A stretch of DNA of 64,000 nucleotides, taken from Burkholderia glumae LMG 2196 = ATCC 33617 (GTDB lineage Bacteria > Pseudomonadota > Gammaproteobacteria > Burkholderiales > Burkholderiaceae). Where the stretch lies: contig NZ_CP009435.1 of the NCBI RefSeq assembly GCF_000960995.1, positions 1,426,001 to 1,490,000 of the forward strand, read 5' to 3'. The notes beneath the pieces are model-generated. The model saw only the letters and a program-made list of their open reading frames with translations, had not been told where the DNA came from and ran no database searches. Shown piece after piece: positions 17,444-26,660 of the stretch. The translations under genes and the position numbers were made by a program. Every line of letters begins with the position of its first letter. The stretch's first letter is position 1.

Positions 17444-18367
17444 ATGGAAGCCCTTTTCTCCCCGCATCTGGCCGTGTTCGTCGACGTCGTCGAGCTGCAG
17501 AGCTTCTCGGCCGCCGCGCGGCGCCACGACCTGGCCGCCTCCTCGATCGCGCGGCGCATCGATCAGCTCGAGGCGCAGCTCGGCGTGCGCGTGCTGCACC
17601 GGACCACCCACGCGGTGCGGCCGACCGAGGCCGGACAACTGCTGTACGACCGCGCCAAGGCGCTGCTGGCCGGGATTCGCGGCCTGCACGCCGAGCTGCA
17701 CCGGCAGCGTGACGAGCCGGGCGGGCTGGTGCGGATCGATTGCCCGGCGCCGTTCGGGCGGCTGCACCTGATGCCGGCCGTGGCCGCGTTCATGCGGCGC
17801 CACGCGGCGATCGTGGTCGAGCTGGTGCTGACCGACAGCATGGTGGACCTGCCCGGCGAGCGGCTCGGCGCCGACGTCGACCTGGCGTTGCGGATCGGCC
17901 CGGTGGCGGCCACGCGCTTCGTCGCGACGCTGCTCGCGCCGCAGCGGCGCGTGCTGTGCGCGAGTCCGGCCTATCTGGCCGCGCGCGGCACGCCGGCGTC
18001 GCTCGACGCGCTCGCGCGCCACGACTGCCTCGCCTGGCACGGCTCGCCGCCGCCCGGCGCGTGGCGCTTCGGCAAGCAGCGTCACGCGCCCGACGCGCCG
18101 CGCTTTCGCAGCAACCATTCGGAGGCGTTGCTGGCCGCCGCCGTCGAGGGGCTCGGCATCGCCCATCTGCCGACCTGGCTGGCCGGCGCGGCGCTCGCGA
18201 ACGGCTCGCTGGTCGCCCTCGCCATCGCGGGCGAGGCCCCCGCGCTGGAGGACGCGACCATCCATCTGCTGCGCCAGCAGGCGGGCGGCGCGGCGCGCAC
18301 GCTCGCGCTCGTCGAGTTCCTGCGCGAGTGGTTCGCGCAGCCGCCGTGGGAGCGGGCGGCGCGGTGA
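17444..18367 (+). CDS. LysR-family transcriptional regulator
   Basis: The protein has 307 residues from the ATG at 17444. An N-terminal winged helix-turn-helix covers about 1-60 (FSAAARRHDLAASSIARRIDQLE, then VLHRTTHAVRPTEAG). A LysR-type effector-binding domain of the CrgA-like subgroup covers about 90-300. A TTG at 17363 would add 27 residues but begins inside the palindromic operator, so the later ATG is preferred. It probably regulates the divergent quinone reductase gene and itself through the palindromes at 17340-17376; the effector is unknown. Confidence 0.9.
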   Translation: MEALFSPHLAVFVDVVELQSFSAAARRHDLAASSIARRIDQLEAQLGVRVLHRTTHAVRPTEAGQLLYDRAKALLAGIRGLHAELHRQRDEPGGLVRIDCPAPFGRLHLMPAVAAFMRRHAAIVVELVLTDSMVDLPGERLGADVDLALRIGPVAATRFVATLLAPQRRVLCASPAYLAARGTPASLDALARHDCLAWHGSPPPGAWRFGKQRHAPDAPRFRSNHSEALLAAAVEGLGIAHLPTWLAGAALANGSLVALAIAGEAPALEDATIHLLRQQAGGAARTLALVEFLREWFAQPPWERAAR

Positions 18368-18571
18368 GCGCGGCCGGGCCGCGCGGTTCCGCCGATGTGA
18401 AGCCGATGTGAAGCCACGCTGGGCTGCCGCTGGGATGCCGTCAGGGAGCCGAGGAACTACGCGGCGGCCGCGCGGTCCAGTTCGCATGTGCGTCGCGAGT
18501 CGTGCTCGCGATCCCCGTTTGCGGCGGCCCCACGCGGCCGCCGCCTGATCCCCGTTACTGGAGAAATGCCG

Positions 18572-19051
18572 ATGCAGCGCCGCAGCGCCGTCCGTCTGCT
18601 CGTGTTCGCAAGCCTGCCGCTGCTGACGGGCGGGTGTGCCGTGCTTGGCCGTGATCCCGTGCGGGTCGGCGTGGTGGGGCTGACGCCGCTCGCGGGGCAG
18701 GGGCTGGAGATGCGCTTCGAGCTGAAGCTGCGCGTGCAGAATCCCAACGACACGCCGATCGACTACGACGGCCTCGCGCTCGATCTCGAACTGAACGGCC
18801 GCCCCTTCGCGAGCGGCGTCAGCGATGCGCGTGGAGTCGTGCCGCGTTTCGGCGAGGTGGTGATCGGCGTGCCGATCACGGTGACGGCCTTCGCGGCCGC
18901 GCGGCAGGCCTTCGGGTTCGCCGACGCGGCGGCGGCCGGGCGCATCCCGTACCGCCTGAGCGGCAGGCTGCAGGCCGGCGTGTTCGGCGGCGTGCGTTTC
19001 ACCGACGCCGGCTCGCTGAGCTTGCCGGCCGCGTCGGGAGGCGCTGACTGA
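18572..19051 (+). CDS. LEA14-like (WHy domain) lipoprotein
   Basis: The 159-residue precursor has a signal peptide ending in LLTGGC, a near-canonical lipobox with the lipidated Cys at position 22. The rest matches the LEA14/WHy domain (VQNPNDTPIDYDGLALDLELNG), a beta-sandwich found in desiccation-related proteins and in bacterial lipoproteins of unclear role. GGAG at 18560-18563 is 8 bases from ATG 18572 but only 2 from an in-frame ATG at 18566, so 18572 was chosen. The leader contains GCGGCGGCC-N6-GGCCGCCGC (18521-18544), a strong hairpin that would sit just before the ribosome-binding site. Confidence 0.82.
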   Translation: MQRRSAVRLLVFASLPLLTGGCAVLGRDPVRVGVVGLTPLAGQGLEMRFELKLRVQNPNDTPIDYDGLALDLELNGRPFASGVSDARGVVPRFGEVVIGVPITVTAFAAARQAFGFADAAAAGRIPYRLSGRLQAGVFGGVRFTDAGSLSLPAASGGAD

Positions 19052-19221
19052 GACAGGTGGCCCGGCACGCGCCGCTCTTGCTCAAACCGTTCGAGCGAGG
19101 CCGCGCGGGCGGTCGCGCACGATTGCCGCTTGGGCCTACCCGCGTGGCGGGAGATAATCGCGGCCTGCCGCCGTCAGCGCGGCGCTCCGTTTCCGATGTC
19201 TGCCGTCTTTTCCGAGTTGCC

Positions 19222-20355
19222 GTGACCGATTATCCGACCCTTCAATTTCATGACGCGAACGGCGTCGAATGCGCGCTGCGCTGGCGCTCCGAGGCCGGCT
19301 TGCCGCCGCCGAAGCGCGTGGTGATCGCCGACGACACGACCACGGCCGACGCCGCCTACCGGCTCGCCTGCGAAGGGACGGCGCTGGTCTGGCAGGGCGA
19401 TTTCCAGAACGCGCGCCAGCTGCTGCAGGCGCTCGCGCGGCGCGTCGACCGGCGCGCGGGGAGGAAGGGCGCGCCGGCCAATCCGGTGGACGCCTTCAAC
19501 CTGCACCGGCTCGCCCAGTCGCAGCGCGCGCGCACGCTCGGCATGCTGCTGATCCCGCTCGAGGCCGATTACTCGATCGCGCTGCGCCGCGCGCCCGACC
19601 TGCGCGAGGCCTGCATCGAAGCCTACGGCCCGGGCGGCATGCCCTCGGTCGCCTCGCTGCGCGAGTTGCTCGGCCTGATCGGCGCGCACGAATGGCGCAA
19701 GAAGGGCGTGGCGATCCCCGCGCTCGGCGCGCGCATCCATCCGCACTACGGCGTGTTCTCGCCGGTGCGCGGCGAGTACGTCGAGCTGGTGGCGCGCGCG
19801 CCGCTGCCCGCCGCGACGCTCGCGTTCGACATCGGGACCGGGACCGGCGTGCTCGCGGCGGTGCTGGCCGAGCGCGGCGTGGAGCGCGTGGTGGCCACCG
19901 ACCAGGATCCGCGCGCGCTCGCCTGCGCGGCCGAGAATCTCGAGCGGCTCGGCTACGGCGCGCGCGTCGAGCTGCAGCGCGCCGACCTGTTTCCGGCGGG
20001 CCGCGCGCCGCTGGTGGTCTGCAATCCGCCCTGGGTGCCGGCGCGGCCGGGCTCGCCGATCGAATCCGCGGTCTACGATCCGGACAGCCGGATGCTGAAG
20101 GGCTTCCTGGCCGGGCTCGCCGCGCATCTGACGCCGGGCGGCGAGGGCTGGCTCGTGCTGTCCGATTTCGCCGAGCATCTGGGGCTGCGCACGCGCGCGG
20201 CGCTGCTCGGCTGGATCGAGGCGGCCGGCCTCGTGGTGCTGGGCCGCGATGACATCCGGCCGGTCCACCCGAAGTCCAGCGACGCCGCCGATCCGCTGCA
20301 CCGCGCCCGTTCCGCCGAACTGACCTCGCTCTGGCGGCTCGGCGCGCGCGCCTGA
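19222..20355 (+). CDS. Class I SAM-dependent methyltransferase (HemK/RlmG-like)
   Basis: A protein of about 377 residues with an N-terminal region of unknown fold and a C-terminal Rossmann methyltransferase domain. The SAM-binding motif I is FDIGTGTGVLAA, the acidic post-motif is ATDQDP, and the catalytic NPPW motif (CNPPWVPARPGSP) is of the type used by N-methyltransferases acting on rRNA bases or Gln side chains. The target is unknown. The start is uncertain: the frame is open further upstream, but the only plausible initiator is GTG 19222 (VTDYPTLQFHD). A GATAAT -10-like box at 19153-19158 would place transcription start near 19165, consistent with that choice. Confidence 0.8.
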   Translation: MTDYPTLQFHDANGVECALRWRSEAGLPPPKRVVIADDTTTADAAYRLACEGTALVWQGDFQNARQLLQALARRVDRRAGRKGAPANPVDAFNLHRLAQSQRARTLGMLLIPLEADYSIALRRAPDLREACIEAYGPGGMPSVASLRELLGLIGAHEWRKKGVAIPALGARIHPHYGVFSPVRGEYVELVARAPLPAATLAFDIGTGTGVLAAVLAERGVERVVATDQDPRALACAAENLERLGYGARVELQRADLFPAGRAPLVVCNPPWVPARPGSPIESAVYDPDSRMLKGFLAGLAAHLTPGGEGWLVLSDFAEHLGLRTRAALLGWIEAAGLVVLGRDDIRPVHPKSSDAADPLHRARSAELTSLWRLGARA

Positions 20356-20565
20356 GGTCCGCCCGAGGCCCGGCCAGGACAGCGCGCGGCGCCCCAGCCG
20401 GCCGTGCGCCGGCGGCGCGGCGGCGGGCGTCCGTCGCCGCGCCGTGGCGGCCGGATTCGCGCCGCGCCCGGGGCGCCCGCGCGAATTTCGGTAAACTCTC
20501 GTCATTCCACCCGTTTCCCGCCGACGCCGCGCCGGTTTCCCGGTGCGGCGCCGGCCGTCCGCACG

Positions 20566-21429
20566 ATGTCGAACAAGACCTACGAAGTCCGTCCCGAGCA
20601 ATCGGTCGAGCTGCTCAAGGAGCTGCATATCCTGACGCGCGACGGCAAGATGAATCAGGACAGCCGCCGCAAGCTGAAGCAGGTCTATCACCTGTACCAG
20701 TTCATCGAGCCGCTGCTCGAGAACGTCGCCGCCGATCGCGGCGGCGTGACCCTGGTCGACCACGGTGCCGGCAAGTCCTATCTCGGCTTCATCCTCTACG
20801 ACCTGTTCTTCAAGTCGCGCCCGGCGGCGAACTCGCACATCTACGGCATCGAGACGCGCGAGGAGCTGGTCGAGCGCTCGACCGCGCTGGCCGCGCGGCT
20901 CGGTTTCGGCGCGATGTCGTTCGAGAACCTGTCGGTGGCCGATTCGATCCGGTCGCCGAAGCTGCCCGAAACCGTCGACGTGGTGACCGCGCTGCATGCC
21001 TGCGATACCGCCACCGACGATGCGATCCGCTTCGCGCTGGCCAAGCGCGCGCGGCACATCGTGCTGGTGCCGTGCTGCCAGGCCGAGGTGGCCGGCGTGC
21101 TGCGCCGTAACAAGGGCAAGTCGCTGGCCAGCGCGCTGACCGAGGTCTGGCGCCATCCGCTGCACACGCGCGAGTTCGGCAGCCAGATCACCAACGTGCT
21201 GCGCTGCCTGCAGCTCGAGGCGCACGGGTATCAGGTCAGCGTGACGGAGCTGGTCGGCTGGGAGCACTCGATGAAGAACGAGCTGATCATCGCGCAGTAC
21301 AAGAACCTGCCGCGCCGCAAGCCCGCCGAGCGCCTCGGCGAGATCCTCGCGATGTTCGGGCTGGCCGAGCTGAACGAGCGCTTCTTCGCGCCCGAGGCGA
21401 GCGGGCAAGCGGCTGCCGCGCACGGCTGA
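20566..21429 (+). CDS. SAM-dependent methyltransferase, Methyltransf_32-like
   Basis: The protein has 287 residues from ATG 20566. It resembles methyltransferases that carry the motif DHGAGKSYLGFILYDL in place of the usual glycine-rich loop, followed by the acidic strand end YGIETREELVERS and ALHACDTATDDAIRFAL. This family is widespread in bacteria and related to eukaryotic proteins of uncertain target; RNA or protein substrates are possible. The frame is open for 54 codons upstream, but that part is compositionally biased and lacks a ribosome-binding site. GGTAAACTCTCG at about 20490 contains a TAAACT that may serve as a -10 element. Confidence 0.8.
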   Translation: MSNKTYEVRPEQSVELLKELHILTRDGKMNQDSRRKLKQVYHLYQFIEPLLENVAADRGGVTLVDHGAGKSYLGFILYDLFFKSRPAANSHIYGIETREELVERSTALAARLGFGAMSFENLSVADSIRSPKLPETVDVVTALHACDTATDDAIRFALAKRARHIVLVPCCQAEVAGVLRRNKGKSLASALTEVWRHPLHTREFGSQITNVLRCLQLEAHGYQVSVTELVGWEHSMKNELIIAQYKNLPRRKPAERLGEILAMFGLAELNERFFAPEASGQAAAAHG

Positions 21430-21472
21430 GCCGCGCGCGGCGCCCGCCCGGGCCGGTGCGCCCGGCTTTCGG

Positions 21473-22054
21473 TCACGCGCCGGTACTTGCCGTCCCGGGG
21501 CCGGGTTCGCCGCCCGCCATCCAGTCGCGCCAGCCGTCGTGGCCGAGGCGGCGCAGCGTCGCCTGATTGCGCTCGTAGATGTCGGCCGCGTCGGGAAACG
21601 CCTGCACCGCGCGGTCGATGCTCGCCTCGCGCAGCAGATGCAGGATCGGATAGGGCGCGCGGTTCGTGTAGTTCTCGATGTCGTCGGCCTCGGTGCCGTC
21701 GAACTGGTACTGGGGATGGAAGCTCGCGATCTGCAGCGTGCCTTCGAGCCGCAGCTGGCGCAGCAGGCGGTCGGCGAACTGCAGCGCGTCGTTGAACTCG
21801 GCGAACTCGGCGAACGCGCGCGGATAGATCAGCAGCGTGGTGTCGATCGCGTCCGGATCGGCCGCGTCCAGCGCGCGCAGCTCGCGTTCGAGATCGTCGA
21901 GCGCGTCCTCGAGCGAGGCGGCCTCGCTGACGGCGTAACGCACCTGTTCCTTCACGTGGACGCCTTTCGCGAACGGGCACAGGTTCAGGCCGATGACGGC
22001 GCGCGTGAGCCAGTGGCGCGTGGCGGCGAGGATGTCTTGATGAGGATCGTTCAT
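21473..22054 (-). CDS. DUF1415 domain protein
   Basis: The 193-residue protein matches the DUF1415 family, found mainly in proteobacteria. The conserved N-terminal HWLTRAVIGLNLCPFAKGVHVKEQVRY contains the invariant CPFAK segment. The middle contains LLIYPRAFAEFAEFNDAL and FHPQYQFDGT. No biochemical function is established for the family. The start at 22054 gives the conserved N-terminus directly; an upstream in-frame extension to 22111 is poorly conserved in character. It is convergent with the methyltransferase gene and 93 bases downstream of the tetR stop on the same strand side. Confidence 0.85.
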   Translation of the reverse strand: MNDPHQDILAATRHWLTRAVIGLNLCPFAKGVHVKEQVRYAVSEAASLEDALDDLERELRALDAADPDAIDTTLLIYPRAFAEFAEFNDALQFADRLLRQLRLEGTLQIASFHPQYQFDGTEADDIENYTNRAPYPILHLLREASIDRAVQAFPDAADIYERNQATLRRLGHDGWRDWMAGGEPGPGTASTGA

Positions 22055-22147
22055 GGTCGAAGCGGCTAAGGCGGCGACCGGCATTGTAGCGGGCGCGCCG
22101 CCGCGCATCACAGGTGACGCAAACAGCCGGGCCGGCGCGGCCCGGGC

Positions 22148-22762
22148 TCAGGCGCAGGCCGCGTCGATCATCATCCGCACCACCTGCGGCGCGCCGCCGA
22201 TCGGGCTGTGTTCGGCGCGGTAGGTCTGGCTGGCCGCGTAGATGCCCTCCAACACCAGCGCCAGCCCGTCGGCCAGCAACTGCGGATCGCGCGCCCCGGC
22301 CTCGGTGGAGAGCGCGACCAGCCGCTGCATCAGCTCCTGCTTGTTCTCGGCCACCGACACGCGCGCCGGGTGCGCGGCATCGGGAAACTCCACGGCGACG
22401 TTGATGAACGGGCAGCCGCGGTAGGTCGGCTGCCGCGCGCGCTGCGCCAGATCGTCGACGAGCTGCAGCAACTGCGCCCTGGCATCGCCGGGCAGGCGCG
22501 CGGCGGCGGCGTCGAAGCGGCGGAAGTAGTTGGCCTTCTTGCGCTCGAGATAGGCGAGCACGAGCTCGTCCTTCGACGCGAACTGACGGTACAGGCTCAT
22601 CTTGTTCACGCCGGCGCGCTCGACCACCGCCTCCACACCCACCGCGCGCACCCCTTCCTGATAGAACAGCGCCTCGGCCGCGTCGAGCAGCTGCGTGTAG
22701 GCGGTCGCGGCGGCGGTCGGCGAACGGCGCGACCGCGCGGGTTGGGAGGGGGAAGCAGGCAT
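22148..22762 (-). CDS. TetR-family transcriptional repressor
   Basis: The protein has 204 residues. A TetR helix-turn-helix at about 25-70 (AEALFYQEGVRAVGVEAVVERAGVNKMSLYRQFASKDELV) is followed by a helical ligand-binding domain. The C-terminal part contains the pattern GCPFINVAVEFPD, seen in a common TetR subgroup. ATG 22762 is used; a TTG three bases upstream is unlikely. It is divergent from an MFS transporter, and an imperfect inverted repeat overlaps the transporter promoter, so it most probably represses that transporter. Confidence 0.9.
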   Translation of the reverse strand: MPASPSQPARSRRSPTAAATAYTQLLDAAEALFYQEGVRAVGVEAVVERAGVNKMSLYRQFASKDELVLAYLERKKANYFRRFDAAAARLPGDARAQLLQLVDDLAQRARQPTYRGCPFINVAVEFPDAAHPARVSVAENKQELMQRLVALSTEAGARDPQLLADGLALVLEGIYAASQTYRAEHSPIGGAPQVVRMMIDAACA

Positions 22763-22800
22763 CAATCACCTCGACGGCATCGGGTCAATTTCGACGATGC

Positions 22801-22856
22801 TTGACATGTTACTGATCGGTCACTACGATCGCAAGCTCTTGTGACCGAGTGGTAAC
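22801..22856 (+). promoter_or_regulatory. MFS promoter with inverted-repeat operator
   Basis: TTGACA (22801-22806), a 17-base spacer and TACGAT (22824-22829) form a strong sigma-70 promoter toward the MFS gene. GTTACTGATCGGTC (22808-22821) in the spacer and GACCGAGTGGTAAC (22843-22856) form an inverted repeat matching at 11 of 14 positions. The first arm lies inside the core promoter, as expected for repression by the divergent TetR protein. Confidence 0.72.
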
Positions 22857-22926
22857 GCGCGGTCCTCGTCAACGGGTCGGGGCCGGCGGCATGCCGGGCG
22901 CACTGCGGCCGCAACGGGAGTGCGGG

Positions 22927-24213
22927 ATGAACTGGATGATGGCGGCGGGCGCGCGGGGGCGCTTCCACTACGGCTGGATCGCGGCGGCGGTCGTGTTCCT
23001 GGTCCTGCTCGCGGCGGCCGGCACGCGCGCCACGCCGAGCGTGCTGATGGTGCCGCTCGAGCACGAGCTCGGCTGGAGCCGCGCGACGATCTCGCTGGCG
23101 ATCTCGATCAACATCGCGCTGTACGGCCTGACCGGGCCGTTCGCGGCCGCCGCGATGCAGCGCTTCGGGCTACGGCCGACGGTGCTCGCCGCGCTGGCGG
23201 TGATGGGCACGGGCGTGGCGCTGTCGTCGATGATGACGGCCACCTGGCAGATGGTGCTGATCTGGGGGGTGATGGTGGGCAGTGCCACCGGCGTGGCCGC
23301 GCTGACGCTGTCGGCCACGTTCGTGAACCGCTGGTTCGTGGCGCGGCGCGGGCTCGTGATGGGCATGCTGACGGCCAGCTCCGCCACCGGACAGCTGGTG
23401 TTCCTGCCGATGCTGGCGGCGATCGCGCAGCACCACGGCTGGCGGCCGGTGGTGCTGGTGGTGGCGCTGGCGCTCGCGGTGGCGGTGCCGCTCGTGATCT
23501 TCCTGCTGCCGGAGCGGCCGGCCGACCTGCAGCTGCGCCCCTACGGCGAGCCGGACAACGCGCCGCGCTTGCCGGAGGCCGCGAAGCAGAACCCGCTCGC
23601 CGCCGCCTTCGACGCGCTGTTCGACGCGGCGCGCCGGCGCGACTTCTGGCTGTTGTTCTTCAGCTTCTTCATCTGTGGCGCGAGCACCAACGGCTATATC
23701 GGCTCGCACCTGATCGCGATGTGCAGCGACTACGGCATGAGCGAGGTGCAGGGCGCCTCGCTGCTGGCGGCGATGGGCGTGTTCGACCTGATCGGCACGA
23801 CGCTCTCGGGCTGGCTCTCGGACCGCTACGACAGCCGCGTGCTGCTGTTCTGGTACTACGGGCTGCGCGGGCTGTCGCTGATCTACCTGCCGCAGGCGTT
23901 CGGCATCGACTTCTTCGGGTTGCCGCTGTTCGCGGTGTTCTACGGGCTCGACTGGATCGCCACCGTGCCGCCCACCGTGCGGCTGGCCACCGACATCTGG
24001 GGCAGGGAGCGCGCCCCGGTCGTGTTCGGCTGGATCGTCGCCGGCCACCAGCTCGGTGCCGCGTTCGCCGCGCTCGGCGCGGGGCTGCTGCGCGCGAGCC
24101 TCGGCACCTATACGCTCGCCTCGATGATCTCCGGCGGCCTTTGCATCGTCGGCGCGGTGATCGTACTGCGCATCAAGCGCGGCCGCGTGCGGCCGGTGCC
24201 GCAGGCGGCCTGA
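22927..24213 (+). CDS. MFS transporter
   Basis: The protein has 428 residues and about 12 membrane helices in two six-helix halves joined by a charged cytoplasmic loop at about 190-230 (ERPADLQLRPYGEPDNAPR). It is a Major Facilitator Superfamily member resembling the oxalate/formate-antiporter-like and monocarboxylate branches; the substrate cannot be told from sequence. GGGAG at 22916-22920 lies 6 bases before ATG 22927, which fixes the start against an open frame extending upstream. Divergent from a TetR repressor and preceded by a near-consensus promoter with an overlapping operator, it is probably induced by its own substrate. Confidence 0.85.
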   Translation: MNWMMAAGARGRFHYGWIAAAVVFLVLLAAAGTRATPSVLMVPLEHELGWSRATISLAISINIALYGLTGPFAAAAMQRFGLRPTVLAALAVMGTGVALSSMMTATWQMVLIWGVMVGSATGVAALTLSATFVNRWFVARRGLVMGMLTASSATGQLVFLPMLAAIAQHHGWRPVVLVVALALAVAVPLVIFLLPERPADLQLRPYGEPDNAPRLPEAAKQNPLAAAFDALFDAARRRDFWLLFFSFFICGASTNGYIGSHLIAMCSDYGMSEVQGASLLAAMGVFDLIGTTLSGWLSDRYDSRVLLFWYYGLRGLSLIYLPQAFGIDFFGLPLFAVFYGLDWIATVPPTVRLATDIWGRERAPVVFGWIVAGHQLGAAFAALGAGLLRASLGTYTLASMISGGLCIVGAVIVLRIKRGRVRPVPQAA

Positions 24214-24365
24214 GCCCGCGCCGCCCGCGCCCGGGGACGGCGGCTTCCCGCGCCGCCCTGGGCGCGCCGGGCGGGGGCGGCCGCCGCGTGATACGCGCTG
24301 GACGGTGAACGAGTATGCTGGCGATTCTCCGGGGCTAGAGCCCTTTTTGACCTACGAGGCCATGC

Positions 24366-24968
24366 ATGTCCGTTAATTCCGCTCCCACCGCCGCGCCGAT
24401 TCATGAACTGCTTGCCGGCCGCTGGAGTCCGCGCGCCTATTCCGACCAGCCGGTCAGCGCCGAGCACCTGCACGCGGTGCTCGAGGCCGCGCGCTGGGCG
24501 CCTTCCGCCTACAACGCGCAGCCCTGGCGCTTCGTCGTGTTCGACCGCTCGCGCGACGAGGCCGCCTTCAAGAAGGCGTTCGCCACGCTGGTACCGTTCA
24601 ACCAGGGCTGGAACGCGCCGGTGCCGGTGCTGATCGCCGTGACCGCGCACACGCTGACCTCGAAGGGCGAGCCGAGCAGCACGGCGCTCTACGACGCCGG
24701 CGCGGCGGCCATGTCGCTGGTGCTGCAGGCGCATGCGCTCGGCCTGGCCGCACACCAGATGAGCGGCTTCGACCCGAAGGCGTTCCGCGAGGCGTTCGCG
24801 GTGCCGGCCGACGTGGAGATCATCGCGATGATCTCGCTCGGCCACTACGGCGACGCCGAGAAGCTCGATCCCGTGCTGCGCGACCGCGAACGGGCGCCGC
24901 GCACGCGCCACGCGATCGGCGAGGTGATCTATCAGAGCGGTTGGAAGGTGCCGTTCGCAAAGCGCTGA
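24366..24968 (+). CDS. Nitroreductase family protein
   Basis: This 200-residue protein belongs to the FMN-dependent nitroreductase family. The N-terminal RWSPRAYSDQPVS and ARWAPSAYNAQPWRFVVF contain the phosphate- and flavin-contact residues, and a Gly-rich LGLAAHQMSGFD follows at about 125-140. Such enzymes act as homodimers and reduce nitroaromatics, quinones or flavins with NAD(P)H; the natural substrate here is not known. The start is ATG 24366. Just upstream, GGGC-TAGA-GCCC followed by TTTTT (24332-24349) looks like a very short terminator for the preceding gene. Confidence 0.87.
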   Translation: MSVNSAPTAAPIHELLAGRWSPRAYSDQPVSAEHLHAVLEAARWAPSAYNAQPWRFVVFDRSRDEAAFKKAFATLVPFNQGWNAPVPVLIAVTAHTLTSKGEPSSTALYDAGAAAMSLVLQAHALGLAAHQMSGFDPKAFREAFAVPADVEIIAMISLGHYGDAEKLDPVLRDRERAPRTRHAIGEVIYQSGWKVPFAKR

Positions 24969-25210
24969 GCGCGCCGGCCGCGCCGCGTGGCGGCGGGCGC
25001 CCGGCGCCGCGGGGTCCGGCGTGCCGTGCCGCCATCGCCCGCCCGGCGCCGTTTCTCCTCGCGCCTGCCGGCGGCGGCGGGCGGGCGCCGGCTGCCCGGC
25101 CGACCCGGCCCCGAATTTCTCGTGCGCGGGCCCCGTTGTGGCGGCCCGCGCTTCTGTGATAAAAAAGCCCCCCTTTCCGCTTCGCGCCCGCCCAGTCGGC
25201 GACCTTTCCC

Positions 25211-26470
25211 ATGACTTATTGCGCGATCGATTTCGGCACCTCCAATTCGGCCGTCGCGTTGCCGGATCCGGACCACCCGGGCGCGATGCGGCTCGCGCCC
25301 GTCGAGGGCGATCACCTGACCCTGCCCACCGCGATCTTCTTCAACAACGACGAAGGCTCGCGCGAGTTCGGCCGCACCGCGCTCGCGTCGTACATCGACG
25401 GCTTCGACGGCCGGCTGATGCGCTCGATGAAGAGCATCCTCGGCTCGCCGCTCGCGGAAACCACCACCGACCTCGGTGACGGCAGCGGCATCGCCTACAC
25501 CGAGGTGATCGCGATCTTCATGCAGCACCTGACGCGCAAGGCCCAGGCCTGCGCGGGGGGCGTGATCGAGCGCGCGGTGCTGGGCCGGCCGGTGTTCTTC
25601 GTCGACGACGATCCGCGTGCCGACCGGCTGGCCGAGCAGCAGCTCGCCGCGGCCGCGCGTTCGGTGGGGCTCAAGGAGGTGAGCTTCCAGTACGAGCCGA
25701 TCGCGGCCGCGTTCGACTACGAGTCGCGGCTGTCGGCCGAGTCGCTGGTGCTGGTGGCCGACATCGGCGGCGGCACTTCGGACTTCTCGCTGGTGCGCGT
25801 GGGCCCCGAGCGCATGGCGCGGCTCGAGCGCAAGGGCGACGTGCTGGGCCATCACGGCGTCCACGTGGCCGGCACCGACTACGACCGCCGCGTCGAGCTG
25901 GCCGCGATCCTGCCCGCGTTCGGCTACCGCTCGCTCGACCCGGAGGGCCGCGAACTGCCGAACCGGATCTACTTCGATCTGGCTACCTGGCACCTGATCA
26001 ACACGGTCTACACGCCCAAGCGCCTGGCCGAGCTGAAGCTGATGAAGCACCTGTACGTGGACACCCGCCAGTTCGACCGGCTGGTGCGCGTGGTCGAGCA
26101 GCGCCTCGGCCACGCGCTGACCGCGCGCGCCGAGGAGGCGAAGATCGGCGTGGCGGCGGGCGGCCAGACCCTGATCGACCTGAACGACGTGGAAGAGGAC
26201 CTGCAGATCGCGTTCGACGCGGCGCGCCTGATCGAGGCCAGCGCGGACGACACGGCGCGCATCGTCGAGGCCGCGCGCGAGACCGTGCGGCTGGCGGGCA
26301 TCGCGCCGCGCGAGGTGGGGGCGCTCTACTTCACCGGCGGCTCGACCGGCCTGTCGTTCCTGTCGGGCGCGCTCGCGGCCGCGTTTCCCGACGCCGAGCC
26401 GGTGTTCGGCGACCGTCTCGCGAGCGTGGCGACCGGGCTCGGCATCCACGCGCGGCGGCTGTTCGGCTGA
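25211..26470 (+). CDS. Hsp70-like protein, YegD type
   Basis: The 419-residue protein consists of an Hsp70/actin-type ATPase domain without the C-terminal substrate-binding and lid domains of DnaK. Phosphate motif 1 is DFGTSNS at residues 7-13, phosphate motif 2 is DIGGGTSDFSL near 184-194, and the adenosine motif is YFTGGSTGLSFL near 373. This architecture matches Escherichia coli YegD, a putative chaperone of unknown client. A possible promoter TTGTGG (25136-25141), 16 bases, GATAAA (25158-25163) lies 50 bases upstream of the start. It is a single-gene unit. Confidence 0.88.
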   Translation: MTYCAIDFGTSNSAVALPDPDHPGAMRLAPVEGDHLTLPTAIFFNNDEGSREFGRTALASYIDGFDGRLMRSMKSILGSPLAETTTDLGDGSGIAYTEVIAIFMQHLTRKAQACAGGVIERAVLGRPVFFVDDDPRADRLAEQQLAAAARSVGLKEVSFQYEPIAAAFDYESRLSAESLVLVADIGGGTSDFSLVRVGPERMARLERKGDVLGHHGVHVAGTDYDRRVELAAILPAFGYRSLDPEGRELPNRIYFDLATWHLINTVYTPKRLAELKLMKHLYVDTRQFDRLVRVVEQRLGHALTARAEEAKIGVAAGGQTLIDLNDVEEDLQIAFDAARLIEASADDTARIVEAARETVRLAGIAPREVGALYFTGGSTGLSFLSGALAAAFPDAEPVFGDRLASVATGLGIHARRLFG

Positions 26471-26660
26471 AGGCCGGTGGCCCGCGTGGTGGCCCGTCTG
26501 GTGGCGAGGCGGTGGCGATGCCGCGGCCCTGCGGGCGTCGTCGTGACGCGCCCTGCCGGCGCCGTCCGCGCGGCGCATGTCCGTCCGCCCGAGCGACGCG
26601 AATCCGCGAATCGATTTCGGAACCCATCACGCCCGATGCGAAAGCGGGGCGGAGAAAACG

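Noticed and set aside
24332..24349. A T6SS-like or riboswitch-like element before the nitroreductase
   Set aside because: Only a four-base stem (GGGC-TAGA-GCCC) and five T are present; at most a weak terminator.
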